Below are positions 26,176 through 33,526 of a stretch of DNA of 53,939 bases, piece after piece (the first letter of the stretch is position 1; each line of letters starts with the position of its first letter). Below the pieces are notes generated by a model. It searched no databases and was not told where the DNA came from. It saw only the letters and a program-made list of their open reading frames with translations. The position numbers were made by a program, and so were the translations under genes. The DNA is taken from assembly GCA_041494805.1 (NCBI GenBank), contig JBGQBN010000025.1, forward strand, positions 1 through 53,939, written 5' to 3'. Source of the DNA: JBGQBN01 sp041494805 (GTDB lineage: Bacteria > Acidobacteriota > Terriglobia > Terriglobales > Acidobacteriaceae).

Positions 26176-27117
26176 CTAGGCCAGAAGCGGCAGATTCGGG
26201 TCGGACGCGTCTTCGGGAAGCGGGTCGGCAATATTCTTCAGTTCGGGGTAATGTTGCAACAGCGGGGCGGGCGCTTTCACCCGTTGCCCTGTGAGCATGT
26301 GTTTCAGTTGTAGCGCGTTGACTCCTGCCTTGCCCTCAAAGTGGTTGTTGGTGACCACGAAGGTCACGTTCGCCTTGTGGGCGATGTGGTCAATCTTGTT
26401 TTTCCATCCGGTTAACTCGGCTTCACTGTACAGATAGTTGTAGCGGTCTTCGCCTTTCTCCGCTTCGAACCATTGATCATAGTTGCGCCCGTGCAGGCGC
26501 ACGTAGCCGACCGGCGAGGTGACGTGTTCGGTGGGGCCCAGGGAGCGTCCGAGCAGGGGCTGGTCGATGTTGCAGAAGGCGACGTTTTTCTGGACGAAGT
26601 AGCCTAGCGTCTCCGGGTTGTCCCAACTGGCGTGGCGCACCTCCACCACGCGAGGAAATTCGATGAACTGGCGCAGCAAATTCTCCAGATATTCGCGGTT
26701 CAAGGACGTGTTCTTGAACGAAACCGGAAACTGGATGAGCAGAGCGCCCAGTTTTCCGGTGGAGGCCAGCGCATCCAACCCTTCGCGGGCCAGTCTTTCG
26801 TCTTCATCACTGGGACGAATGGTCGCGGCCGAGGTGGGCTCCATTACGGCGAGTGGGGAATGCGTGAAAGACCGGTGCAGTTTGGCGGTGAATACGAAAT
26901 TTCGATTGGCGGCCACCTTGCGGGACCACAGCCGGGCGAGCTCCGGCTTGATGTGTCCATAAAAAGAAGTGTTGATCTCCACCAAGTCAAAACATCGGGC
27001 TAGGTACTCCAAGGGATGCTGCTTCCTGCGCTGCATTCCCGGCGGGTAGAAAATTCCTTCCCAGTCCTTGTAGGACCAGCCAGCGGTGCCGATGCGAACC
27101 AGCGGCGAGGTTTCCAT
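26176..27117 (-). CDS. DUF72 (YecE-like) protein
   Basis: A 313-residue TIM-barrel-like protein of the DUF72 family. It begins SPLVRIGTAGWSYKDWEGIF with the GTxGWxYxxW signature, followed by YPPGMQRRKQHPLEYLARCF and VEINTSFYGHIKPE. Later FTAKLHRSFTH, GALLIQFPVSF, VEVRHASWDNPE, YVRLHGRNYDQW and NNHFEGKAGVNALQLKHML are all in the family order. Start ATG 27117 is chosen; the TTG at 27138 adds seven non-conserved residues. The biochemical function of DUF72 is not established. No operon partner; it is divergent from rmuC. Confidence 0.9.
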   Translation of the reverse strand: METSPLVRIGTAGWSYKDWEGIFYPPGMQRRKQHPLEYLARCFDLVEINTSFYGHIKPELARLWSRKVAANRNFVFTAKLHRSFTHSPLAVMEPTSAATIRPSDEDERLAREGLDALASTGKLGALLIQFPVSFKNTSLNREYLENLLRQFIEFPRVVEVRHASWDNPETLGYFVQKNVAFCNIDQPLLGRSLGPTEHVTSPVGYVRLHGRNYDQWFEAEKGEDRYNYLYSEAELTGWKNKIDHIAHKANVTFVVTNNHFEGKAGVNALQLKHMLTGQRVKAPAPLLQHYPELKNIADPLPEDASDPNLPLLA

Positions 27118-27237
27118 GACGGGCGGTTGCCCAGCCAAAGGTTAGCATGAGGAGTTGGGGGGCAGCGCTTTCCACAGCGCACTTTTGCTTTGCCTTCGCT
27201 CTCTGCAGACTCTAGAATCCAATTCAACGTAGCTACC

Positions 27238-28641
27238 ATGATCATTGAACTGACGATACTCGCTGTCGTGGCTGGTTTGTTTGGCGCTCTGCTCACGTGG
27301 CTAGCCCTGCGCTCCCGTGCCTCCGCCCTGAAGTCACGCTTGTCCTTCGGGGAAACCGATCTGACGACAGCCCGGTTGCAACTCGCCGCGCAGCAGGAGG
27401 TCAATGCGCAGCTAAGGGCGCGTGTGGCCGGCCTTGAGTCCGACCTCCAGTACGAGCGCAGAGCCAGCGAGGAAAAGCTGCAATTGTTGAACCGGGCTAC
27501 GGAGGAGTTGCGGGAGGCCTTCCAGGCGCTGGCCGCTGAGGCCTTAAGAAGCAACAACCAGTCTTTCCTGGAGTTGGCCAAAGCAAACCTCGAGAAGTTT
27601 CAGAGTGAAGCGAAGGGAGACCTTGAAGCACGCCAGAAAGCAGTGGAAAGTCTAGTTTCGCCCATCAAGGAATCATTAAGCAAAGTTGACGAGACGATCC
27701 AGCAGATCGAAAAAGAGCGGGGCCACGCTTACGGAACTCTCACCGAACAGGTGCGTTCTTTGATCTCCACGCAGGAACAGTTGCGTAGTGAAACCGGCAA
27801 TCTAGTCAAGGCGCTGCGCACACCCACAGTCCGCGGACGCTGGGGGGAAATCCAACTAAAACGTGTTGTGGAGATTGCGGGGATGCTACCCTACTGCGAT
27901 TTCGTGGAGCAGGAAACCATTTACTCGGACGAAGGCCGCGGCTTGCGGCCGGACCTGATCGTCAAGCTGCCCGGCGGCAAGAACGTGGTGGTGGACGCCA
28001 AGACCCCGCTCGAGGCCTATTTGAACGCGGTCGAAAGCAGCGATGACGAGTTCCGGCGGGCCCGTCTGGAAGACCATGCTCGCCAGGTTCGAGACCACAT
28101 GGCGCGGCTCAGTTCCAAAGCATACTGGGAACAGTTCGAGTCCTCACCCGAGTTCGTGGTCATGTTTCTGCCAGGAGAGACTTTCTTCAGCGCAGCGTTG
28201 GAGCAGGACCCAGGACTGATTGAAGAAGGCGTGAACCAGGGCGTCATCCCAGCCTCCCCAACGACCTTAATTGCACTACTTAAGGCTGTGGCATATGGGT
28301 GGCGGCAGGAAAGAATCGCCGAGAGTGCGCACCAGATCAGCGAGCTCGGAAAAGATCTGTATGAGCGCTTACGCATCTTCGCGAACCATCTCGACACTGT
28401 CGGGAAGGGCCTGGATCGGGCGGTAGAGTCATACAACAAAGCGGTAGGATCTCTCGAGAGCCGAGTCTTAGTGTCTGCGCGCCGCTTCCCTGAACTGGGA
28501 GCTGGGGCAGGGGAAATCCCGGAACCTGCTCAGATCGAGACCACAACACGAACCTTAGCTCTGGAGTGGGAAGAGGAAGGAACTCCCACTACGGAACATC
28601 CCTTCAACGAAGCTCCGGCCGATTCGAATTCCACCGAATAG
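27238..28641 (+). CDS. rmuC: RmuC-family DNA recombination protein
   Basis: A 467-residue protein. One N-terminal TM (MIIELTILAVVAGLFGALLT) is followed by a long coiled coil (about residues 30-190, rich in E/Q/L heptads). Then comes the RmuC nuclease-like domain: TVRGRWGEIQLKRVVEIAGM, YCDFVEQETIYSDEGRGLRP, DLIVKLPGGKNVVVDAKTPL, with the PD-(D/E)xK-like D...DAK core. Later VVMFLPGETFFSAALEQDPG, ASPTTLIALLKAVAYGW and NKAVGSLESRVLVSARRF. RmuC limits recombination at inverted repeats and has been linked to phage restriction. The start is the ATG at 27238; the longer reading to 27190 adds non-family residues. Divergent neighbours. Confidence 0.93.
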   Translation: MIIELTILAVVAGLFGALLTWLALRSRASALKSRLSFGETDLTTARLQLAAQQEVNAQLRARVAGLESDLQYERRASEEKLQLLNRATEELREAFQALAAEALRSNNQSFLELAKANLEKFQSEAKGDLEARQKAVESLVSPIKESLSKVDETIQQIEKERGHAYGTLTEQVRSLISTQEQLRSETGNLVKALRTPTVRGRWGEIQLKRVVEIAGMLPYCDFVEQETIYSDEGRGLRPDLIVKLPGGKNVVVDAKTPLEAYLNAVESSDDEFRRARLEDHARQVRDHMARLSSKAYWEQFESSPEFVVMFLPGETFFSAALEQDPGLIEEGVNQGVIPASPTTLIALLKAVAYGWRQERIAESAHQISELGKDLYERLRIFANHLDTVGKGLDRAVESYNKAVGSLESRVLVSARRFPELGAGAGEIPEPAQIETTTRTLALEWEEEGTPTTEHPFNEAPADSNSTE

Positions 28642-28674
28642 TTCACCCGAAACCAAGCGAGCACAAGTGTGGGT

Positions 28675-30390
28675 TCATCTCGCCGCTGCGCCAACCGTGG
28701 ACATTTCGTAGGAATCAAACTCGTCCGCGGCGTATGGTGTCAACGCCAGATCCGTGTAGTTGCGCGCACCGGGATCCTGTTTCAGCCGCCGACGGAAGCC
28801 GCCGTAGCGCCAAACCAACTGGGCCAGCTTGATGTGCTTGTACAACAAATCGGCGACATATCGCGGATAGAACACAAACGGGCTCTCGATGGGCAGGGTC
28901 GGGCGCCGCTCTTTGCGGTACTTGCGCCGCAGGTATCCGCCCTCCAGTGGATCAATCTTCTCCAGCGTGATCATGGAGTAGTACCAGAGCAGCAGGAAGG
29001 TCATGTTGCCCGGATTGCTCTCGGTCGCGACCGCGCGGCGCATGACTGTTTCCAGATGCTCGGGCGAATAGAAGGTGGTCCAGGCATCGTGATAGAGCTG
29101 CTGCCACTCCTCGGCGGACATGATGGGATGGGGCGTGGTCACGTGCTCCAGGTCGTATTTGTTCAGGTCCGGATCCAGATAAGCTCCCGCCTTGTGGAGC
29201 TTCTGATGGTCCTCGGACCCCGGAAGCGGGGTCAGGCAGTGCGGTTCCAATAGATCGATGGGGAGCTCGCGCTGAATGATCTTGATGTCGCGCAGGATCG
29301 ACTCGGGCGTGTCGCTGGGGAAGCCGACGATGTAGCCCGCAAAAACCGTCACCCCGACGCGCTTCCACTCGAGCAGCATCTTACGGTACTCAGCAACCTT
29401 GTTCTGCTTTTTCCGGGCGCCGAGCAAGCTCTCCGGATTGATGCTTTCGAGGCCAATGAACACCCGCGCAACACCCGCCCGGCCCGCCTTCTCGATGAAG
29501 TGTGGGAGGCGGTGGCACATGGTGTCCACCTGGATCACGAATTTGAGGTTGAGATTCTCGCCCTCACGTATCGCGATCAGGCGGTCGAACACTTTCTCCC
29601 AGTCAGTGTTGCGCGCAAAGTTGTCGTCAGTGATGAAGAAGCGGTTAATCCCCTGCGCCAGGTTGCGGCGGACGATCTGCTCGATATCGTCGGCCGAGCG
29701 CCGCCGCGATTTCCGTCCCTGCACGTTGATGATGGTACAGAAGGAGCATTGAAACGGGCAGCCGCGGCCGGCATCGAAGGTGGTGATCTTGCCCCCGGTC
29801 CGCTTGATTCGCGTAGCGGGAAGGAGAGGCATGGGCGCGCCGTCGAGCGAAGGCAGGTCCGCCATGTAGTTGTAGAGGGGCTTGAGCGTACCCTGCCAGG
29901 CGTCGCGCAGGACTTCTTCAAAACGTCCCTCGGCCTCGCCGGCAAACAGAGAAATGCCGAGGTCCATGGCCTGCTTCAACTCAGAGGGCACCTCGGGCAA
30001 CATCGAGAGGCAGCCGGAAACGTGAAAGCCGCCGATGCAGACTTGGACACCGGCGGCCCGCAGTGGGCGCGCGATATCCATCGCCCGCGGAAATTGATTG
30101 GACTGTACGCCGACCAAAGCTACCAGTCCGCGGCCATGGGCGAGCTGCCGCGCGATGCGTTCCGGACGGATGTGCGTGTTGCACTCGTCGAAAGCCGTGA
30201 TGGCGATCTCGACATCATCGCCCAGCACGCGGCGATCCTTGCAGTCGAGCGCAAGGCCATGCAGCACTGCCAAGGTATTCGAGGGAATTGCGGAGCGGAA
30301 CCACTGGATGACGTAGCCGTCGTCGTCGTAGTGCGATGGCTTGATCAACACGAGCGAGAAAGACTTCAGCACTCGCGGAGCGGCCCCCAT
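28675..30390 (-). CDS. B12-binding radical SAM protein
   Basis: A 571-residue protein from ATG 30390 (GGTGGGGG lies about 14-6 nt upstream; the 30435 start is weaker). The N-terminal part resembles the cobalamin-binding domain of class B radical SAM enzymes (LVALVGVQSNQFPRAMDIAR, VQVCIGGFHVSG). The radical SAM core has GRGCPFQCSFCTI, the CxxxCxxC cluster motif, followed by FFITDDNFARN, RVFIGLESINPE and FAGYIVGFPSDTPESI. The C-terminal about 170 residues include the LLEPHCLTPLPGSEDH loop and a helical tail. The substrate is unknown. Related enzymes modify lipids (hopanoids), antibiotics or sterol-like compounds. It is convergent with rmuC and has no biosynthetic neighbours. Confidence 0.88.
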   Translation of the reverse strand: MGAAPRVLKSFSLVLIKPSHYDDDGYVIQWFRSAIPSNTLAVLHGLALDCKDRRVLGDDVEIAITAFDECNTHIRPERIARQLAHGRGLVALVGVQSNQFPRAMDIARPLRAAGVQVCIGGFHVSGCLSMLPEVPSELKQAMDLGISLFAGEAEGRFEEVLRDAWQGTLKPLYNYMADLPSLDGAPMPLLPATRIKRTGGKITTFDAGRGCPFQCSFCTIINVQGRKSRRRSADDIEQIVRRNLAQGINRFFITDDNFARNTDWEKVFDRLIAIREGENLNLKFVIQVDTMCHRLPHFIEKAGRAGVARVFIGLESINPESLLGARKKQNKVAEYRKMLLEWKRVGVTVFAGYIVGFPSDTPESILRDIKIIQRELPIDLLEPHCLTPLPGSEDHQKLHKAGAYLDPDLNKYDLEHVTTPHPIMSAEEWQQLYHDAWTTFYSPEHLETVMRRAVATESNPGNMTFLLLWYYSMITLEKIDPLEGGYLRRKYRKERRPTLPIESPFVFYPRYVADLLYKHIKLAQLVWRYGGFRRRLKQDPGARNYTDLALTPYAADEFDSYEMSTVGAAAR

Positions 30391-30471
30391 AGCAAACCCC
30401 CACCCGAGCAATGTTGCCGAAGTATAACATCGCACACACTGTGGGCCCGCAAGACGGCGTGCAAGCGCCGC

Positions 30472-30567
30472 TCAGCGCAGGACACGCTTCCATAGCAACG
30501 ACGCTATGAGCAAGGCAACGCCAATCGCCATCCCGATCAACCGCGCCTTGTTGGCTTTTTCCGTCAT
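30472..30567 (-). CDS. 31-aa membrane micropeptide candidate
   Basis: Reading frame MTEKANKARLIGMAIGVALL then IASLLWKRVLR and stop. The N-terminus is basic/polar, then one hydrophobic helix (about residues 10-26), then a basic tail (K-R-V-L-R), which is the composition of a small inner-membrane protein. The ribosome site is only fair (GGTG about 8 nt before ATG 30567). It lies between the radical SAM gene and the tRNA remnant. No family recognised; it is less certain than the one at 25856. Confidence 0.38.
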   Translation of the reverse strand: MTEKANKARLIGMAIGVALLIASLLWKRVLR

Positions 30568-30600
30568 GATTTTTCACCGCTGACAGCCAGCGTCTGCTGG

Positions 30601-30643
30601 CGGGTAGCCGGTGGATTTGAACCACCGACCTTTGGGTTATGAG
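30601..30643 (-). tRNA. 3' half of initiator-type tRNA-Met (remnant)
   Basis: On the minus strand: CTCATAA (anticodon loop with CAT), CCCAA (3' anticodon stem), AGGTC (variable region), GGTGG-TTCAAAT-CCACC (T arm) and GGCTACC (3' acceptor strand). The loop, variable region and T loop have the layout of initiator tRNA. The 5' half is absent: the bases before CTCATAA (gccagca) cannot pair with CCCAA and no D arm follows upstream. The break falls exactly at the anticodon loop. This is the footprint left where an element integrated into a tRNA gene. The intact tRNA should lie at the element's other end, which I do not see in the window. Confidence 0.7.
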
Positions 30644-30686
30644 TGCTGGCAGATATTTCCAGCTTGTTGAATGTGGGGCATGGGCG

Positions 30687-30711
30687 ATGCCTTACAAACA
30701 TCGTAAGGCAT
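30687..30711. repeat. 9-bp perfect inverted repeat beside tRNA remnant
   Basis: ATGCCTTAC (30687-30695) and GTAAGGCAT (30703-30711) with a 7-nt spacer. It lies about 45 nt inside the break point of the tRNA half. Its position suits a recombinase arm site or a small terminator-like hairpin; no T-tract follows. Confidence 0.6.
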
Positions 30712-30828
30712 TGTCGGGAACGCTCGGGAATAGAGAATCGTGAGCGAGTGTGAGTCGATTCGCAAAACTGCGACATCGTGCCGCTAGGCTAAAGCACCAG
30801 TCGCCCTCTCCGCAGGCGCACCGCCATA

Positions 30829-31176
30829 CTATGTGTGGGTTAGGTCGGAGCCGCAATGCTTGCACTTTACCGCTTCCCGTTTGACCAGTTCGGCACAATA
30901 GCGACACTTCACCTCATCGGACTCTAGGACAACAGCCATTCCGCTCGCACGAAGAACCTTAAACGACATTAGCGACATCCCTCTGTCATATTGCACCCTG
31001 ATGACTGCGTTTGCTCCCATCTGTACAGCCTGTTCTTGTAGTTTCAAGTTGATGTCTTCAAGAGTTGGAGTTTTGGAGAAAGCAGTCGCAGCTTGAACCT
31101 TTGCGGAGATTTGACCCAACGCCTTGTAAGGCTGGTTAACTCCTCCTGCGTGTATTCCTATGTCGGTTACTTTCAT
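30829..31176 (-). CDS. YbjQ/DUF74-like protein with C-terminal zinc ribbon
   Basis: A 115-residue protein starting at ATG 31176, preceded by GGAGGG. Residues about 15-85 match the YbjQ/DUF74 pentamer-forming domain: YKALGQISAKVQAATAF, EDINLKLQEQAVQMGANAVI, RVQYDRGMSLMSFKVLRASG. The tail CRYCAELVKREAVKCKHCGS is a CxxC...CxxC zinc ribbon of the short UPF0547 type. DUF74 members are trafficking or membrane-associated and some were suggested to bind metals; the role is not fixed. It is the last gene of a three-gene minus-strand run with a Cys-rich repeat protein and a 2-TM coiled-coil protein. It lies inside the islet next to the tRNA remnant. Confidence 0.82.
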   Translation of the reverse strand: MKVTDIGIHAGGVNQPYKALGQISAKVQAATAFSKTPTLEDINLKLQEQAVQMGANAVIRVQYDRGMSLMSFKVLRASGMAVVLESDEVKCRYCAELVKREAVKCKHCGSDLTHT

Positions 31177-31233
31177 ATTTCCCTCCCTTGCCCGTGCTAG
31201 GGTCGGGCCAAGCCGGTGATACTGGACACAGTT

Positions 31234-31484
31234 CTAGCCATAGTTGTAGCAGGACGGACACTCACAATTCCCCGCGTGACCGCCACCGTAGTGACCGCAC
31301 TCTGGACACTCACAGTCCCCCCGGCGTGTTTCCCGCCGTGAACTCCGCAACGCGGACAGGTACAGTCCCCAGCGTGTGCCCCACCATACTGCCCACAAAC
31401 GGGGCACGCACAGTCCCCGGCGTGCTTGCCCCCGAACTTGTAGCTCTTGTGACCCAAATCACTGCAAGTGTAGCATTCGGGCAT
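31234..31484 (-). CDS. Cys-rich 16-residue repeat protein with -1 frameshift
   Basis: From ATG 31484: MPECYTCSDLGHKSYKFGGK, then repeats of 16 residues with consensus HAG[DN]CxCPxCGxxGGx. Copies are HAGDCACPVCGQYGGA, HAGDCTCPRCGVHGGK, then the frame breaks at a six-G run (31317-31322), where the other copies have four G. Re-reading one base back gives DCECPECGHYGGG, HAGNCECPSCYNYG and a stop (TAG 31234-31236), 83 residues in all. Read straight through, the frame instead continues to 31197 and loses the pattern. The CxCPxC clusters look like metal knots. It is either a programmed or slippage -1 frameshift, an assembly indel, or decay. It lies 30 nt behind the 2-TM protein gene. Confidence 0.7.
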
Positions 31485-31514
31485 GTGCGCCGTAGTCCCG
31501 CAGGCACCGTCTCT

Positions 31515-31919
31515 CTAGTGGTGTTCTGGTGTCCTCGTCACAGAGTCAGAAACTTTGACATCCTCAGGTTCTACCTTTCGCACTCTCTTAGCTGGCACCT
31601 TTAGCTTTCCGCGTATTCCGTCCATGTCGTTCTGCAAATCCTGATTTCTCGTGAGCAGGTCTTTGTTTTGAGTTTGCAGAGTTGAGACTGACTTCTGCAA
31701 GGCGGATAGCTGACTCTTCAATGCAGCAGAACTTTGCTGCGCTGTACTCAGTCCTTTGTCGTGTTGCCTATTGCTGACCAACACAGCACCTAAGGCAAAG
31801 ATGAAAGCAACAACCGTAAGCGCCCGCATAAGACGGGGCCTGCCCTTCCAGCCCTCCAAGGTGTCAACGTACGCGAGAGCAAATAGTGGTATGGAAGCGA
31901 TGTAGCTTAACCAATCCAT
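31515..31919 (-). CDS. Two-TM coiled-coil protein, unknown function
   Basis: A 134-residue protein with AGGAGG upstream of ATG 31919. Two hydrophobic segments (LSYIASIPLFALAYV and ALTVVAFIFALGAVLV) are joined by a short basic loop (GWKGRPRLMR). A heptad-like coiled coil follows (residues about 60-105, AALKSQLSALQKSVSTLQTQ, NKDLLTRNQDLQNDM) and a charged tail (RKVEPEDVKVSDSV). No family recognised. It opens the three-gene minus-strand run of the islet. The topology suggests a membrane anchor holding a soluble coiled coil, perhaps assembling with the Cys-rich and YbjQ-like proteins. Base composition is lower in GC than the core genes. Confidence 0.72.
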   Translation of the reverse strand: MDWLSYIASIPLFALAYVDTLEGWKGRPRLMRALTVVAFIFALGAVLVSNRQHDKGLSTAQQSSAALKSQLSALQKSVSTLQTQNKDLLTRNQDLQNDMDGIRGKLKVPAKRVRKVEPEDVKVSDSVTRTPEHH

Positions 31920-32163
31920 CGGAAAACGACCTCCTGTTTCTTAACCCTAACCCAAGTATGACGGTACCAAACTTGGAAACACCACCTGACACACACATGA
32001 CTTCAGGCTGCCCGCGTCGCGCTTGCGATTCGGCTCACTGTGTCACATGCCTGTGCGTCTGTTGTCACTGCCTTTCCACCTTTCAGCGCGTTAGAATGCC
32101 GAGTTAATACTCAAACTCCGCGTCTGAGTGTTGAATGCTGGCCTTTAGATGGGAGAGACTGTC

Positions 32164-32859
32164 ATGAAACCGAAAGCTCTGCTGCGCTTTGCTCTGCTGC
32201 TCTGTTCTATGCCCATCATGTGTCAAGAGCCTTACGAACTGAAGGGCGACAAGCTAGGTAGCAGCCTTGCTGATTTCAAACAGAAGTATCACCACATACC
32301 GGAAGGCGACAAACGTTCCGGCCCACCGTGCTCCGACGAGTACCCATTACAAAATATTGAAGCGAGCAAGGTGGGCGACCATATTTTTCAAGGTCATATG
32401 ACAGCCGCACAGATGCAGGAAACCAGCAAGCAAGCTGAGGAACTGGGACGCGCATACACTGCTGCTGGTCTTGTGGATTGTAAAATCTATTTCGATTTCG
32501 AGCAGATTCAAGGGAAACAGACGACGATTGCCAACGTTCCAACCTCGCTTCAACTATTCCGGTTCTTTCAGGGAAGCCTGTACACCATTTTCGCTAGTTT
32601 CGATCAACGCGAGTTCGAACACGTGAACGCTGCGTTTGTCGAGAAGTATGGTCCGCCGAGTTCTGACACCACGCAGTCTTACCAAAATGCGTTTGGTGCG
32701 ACCTTCCAAGGGAAAACAGTTCGATGGACTAATGGAATCTCAACGCTTGAACTGGTCGAGCGCAGTACTGACCTGAAAAGTTCAAGCGTGATCTTCCTGC
32801 ACCAGCAACTGTCGAAACAAGCTGAAGCTGCGAGGCCGAAAGGCAAGCCAGACCTATAG
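32164..32859 (+). CDS. Secreted protein of unknown function
   Basis: ATG 32164 is chosen because GGGAGAG lies about 7 nt before it and the signal peptide follows (MKPKALLRFALLLCSMPIMC). The signal ends at a Cys-Gln site, so a lipoprotein is possible but no clear lipobox is seen. The mature part of about 210 residues includes GDKLGSSLADFKQKYHHIPE, FDFEQIQGKQTTIANVP, an FFQGSLYTIFASFDQREFEH region, and FVEKYGPPSSDTTQSYQNAF. The GSSLADFKQKY start and VEKYGPPSS segment resemble a common soil-bacterial periplasmic domain that follows how much a sequence deviates from a reference, but I cannot name the family. It is probably periplasmic, divergent from the islet operon and possibly part of it. Confidence 0.68.
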   Translation: MKPKALLRFALLLCSMPIMCQEPYELKGDKLGSSLADFKQKYHHIPEGDKRSGPPCSDEYPLQNIEASKVGDHIFQGHMTAAQMQETSKQAEELGRAYTAAGLVDCKIYFDFEQIQGKQTTIANVPTSLQLFRFFQGSLYTIFASFDQREFEHVNAAFVEKYGPPSSDTTQSYQNAFGATFQGKTVRWTNGISTLELVERSTDLKSSSVIFLHQQLSKQAEAARPKGKPDL

Positions 32860-32908
32860 CCTTGTAGGGCGATTTACCGGCGGGACGCCGGCGCTACCGT
32901 TGCAGCGG
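32860..32908. repeat. GC-rich hairpin between convergent genes
   Basis: CCGGCG-ggac-CGCCGG-like palindrome (about 32877-32895) in the 49-nt gap between convergent gene ends. Same style as the REP-like elements at 1139 and 2644. Confidence 0.45.
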
Positions 32909-33208
32909 CTACGAAAGCACTTCGTAGTGGGTCACATGGGGTTCGAGTTCGAGCAGAAACTTTTTGTCTTCGGGATAGTAAACGGCTTTCTCGAAATCGG
33001 AGCCGGCGAAGGCCTTGATGGCGTCCCAGGATTCCCAGAGGGAGATGAGCGTGAACTCGGCCTTGCCATTCTGCACGCGCCGCAGCACTTGCACACCCCG
33101 GTTGCCGGGGATGGATGCGTATTCTTTCAAGCCGGTCTTTTGCAGGTATTCGAAATAGGTGTCTTTGTCGGATTCGCGAGTGAAACCACGCCAGATGCGA
33201 GCAATCAT
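32909..33208 (-). CDS. ABM-domain monooxygenase-like protein
   Basis: A 99-residue protein with AGGAG before ATG 33208. It starts MIARIWRGFTRESDKDTYFE, then YLQKTGLKEYASIPGNRGVQ, VLRRVQNGKAEFTLISLWES, and WDAIKAFAGSDFEKAVYYPE. This matches the antibiotic-biosynthesis monooxygenase (ABM) dimeric alpha-beta barrel, in which small soluble proteins bind or degrade quinone or heme-like substrates. No catalytic residues are strictly diagnostic. It is cytoplasmic, a single gene. The next gene on this strand (33527) ends in a terminator upstream, so this gene has its own promoter. Confidence 0.85.
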   Translation of the reverse strand: MIARIWRGFTRESDKDTYFEYLQKTGLKEYASIPGNRGVQVLRRVQNGKAEFTLISLWESWDAIKAFAGSDFEKAVYYPEDKKFLLELEPHVTHYEVLS

Positions 33209-33480
33209 GGTGTCTCCTGAGGTGAGTTCTAGCGCTTGTGAGGGAATTCTTGCAGAAGTCCGGCTTTGGCGCCAGCAACTGGTGATCCTGAGGTGGTGTC
33301 CTAATTTCAGCAGTCTCTGCGTTCTTTGCGTTCCTTAGCGAGCTTTGCGGGTTAAGACTTGTCCTGATGGCGGCACGATCAACCCCCTTTTAACCGCAGA
33401 GTGCGCCGAGACCCCGCGAGAGTTCGCGGAGAAACCCAGCCCGAGTAAGTTAGGGCACTACCTGACCCTGACTTTGAGGC
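33209..33480. other. Intergenic region with degenerate 'CGCAGAG/GCGTTCTTTGCGTT' repeats
   Basis: The stretch holds short, partly mirrored phrases (tctctgcgttctttgcgttccttagcg at 33316 and aaccgcagagtgcgccgaga, then gcgagagttcgcggagaaac at 33412). This kind of low-information repeat is common between genes of soil bacteria, and the two phrases face each other. No protein gene is supported. Confidence 0.5.
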
Positions 33481-33504
33481 AAAAAAAACCCCCGTTTCCG
33501 GGGG
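33481..33504 (-). terminator. Rho-independent terminator
   Basis: On the minus strand, CCCCCG-GAAA-CGGGGG followed by eight T, a textbook stem-loop and U-tract. It ends the transcript of the repeat protein at 33527-34207, 22 nt after its stop codon. Confidence 0.88.
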
Positions 33505-33526
33505 CGTGGGGTTGCTCTAACTTGGT

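Noticed and set aside
26088..26294. Plus-strand frame of 68 residues before DUF72
   Set aside because: No ribosome site and it overlaps the end of DUF72; low-complexity content.
29500..30495. 331-residue plus-strand frame opposite the radical SAM gene
   Set aside because: It mirrors the codon bias of the radical SAM gene and has no motif; the opposite strand has the CxxxCxxC core.
30601..30643. Intact tRNA with an intron
   Set aside because: A group I intron in the anticodon loop would leave a 5' half further along the minus strand; I found no D arm or 5' acceptor matching GGTAGCC in the next several hundred bases.
33481..33504. Terminator of the gene at 32909
   Set aside because: That gene ends at 32909 on the minus strand, far downstream. 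The hairpin's T-tract faces leftwards right after 33527, so it belongs to the 33527-34207 gene.
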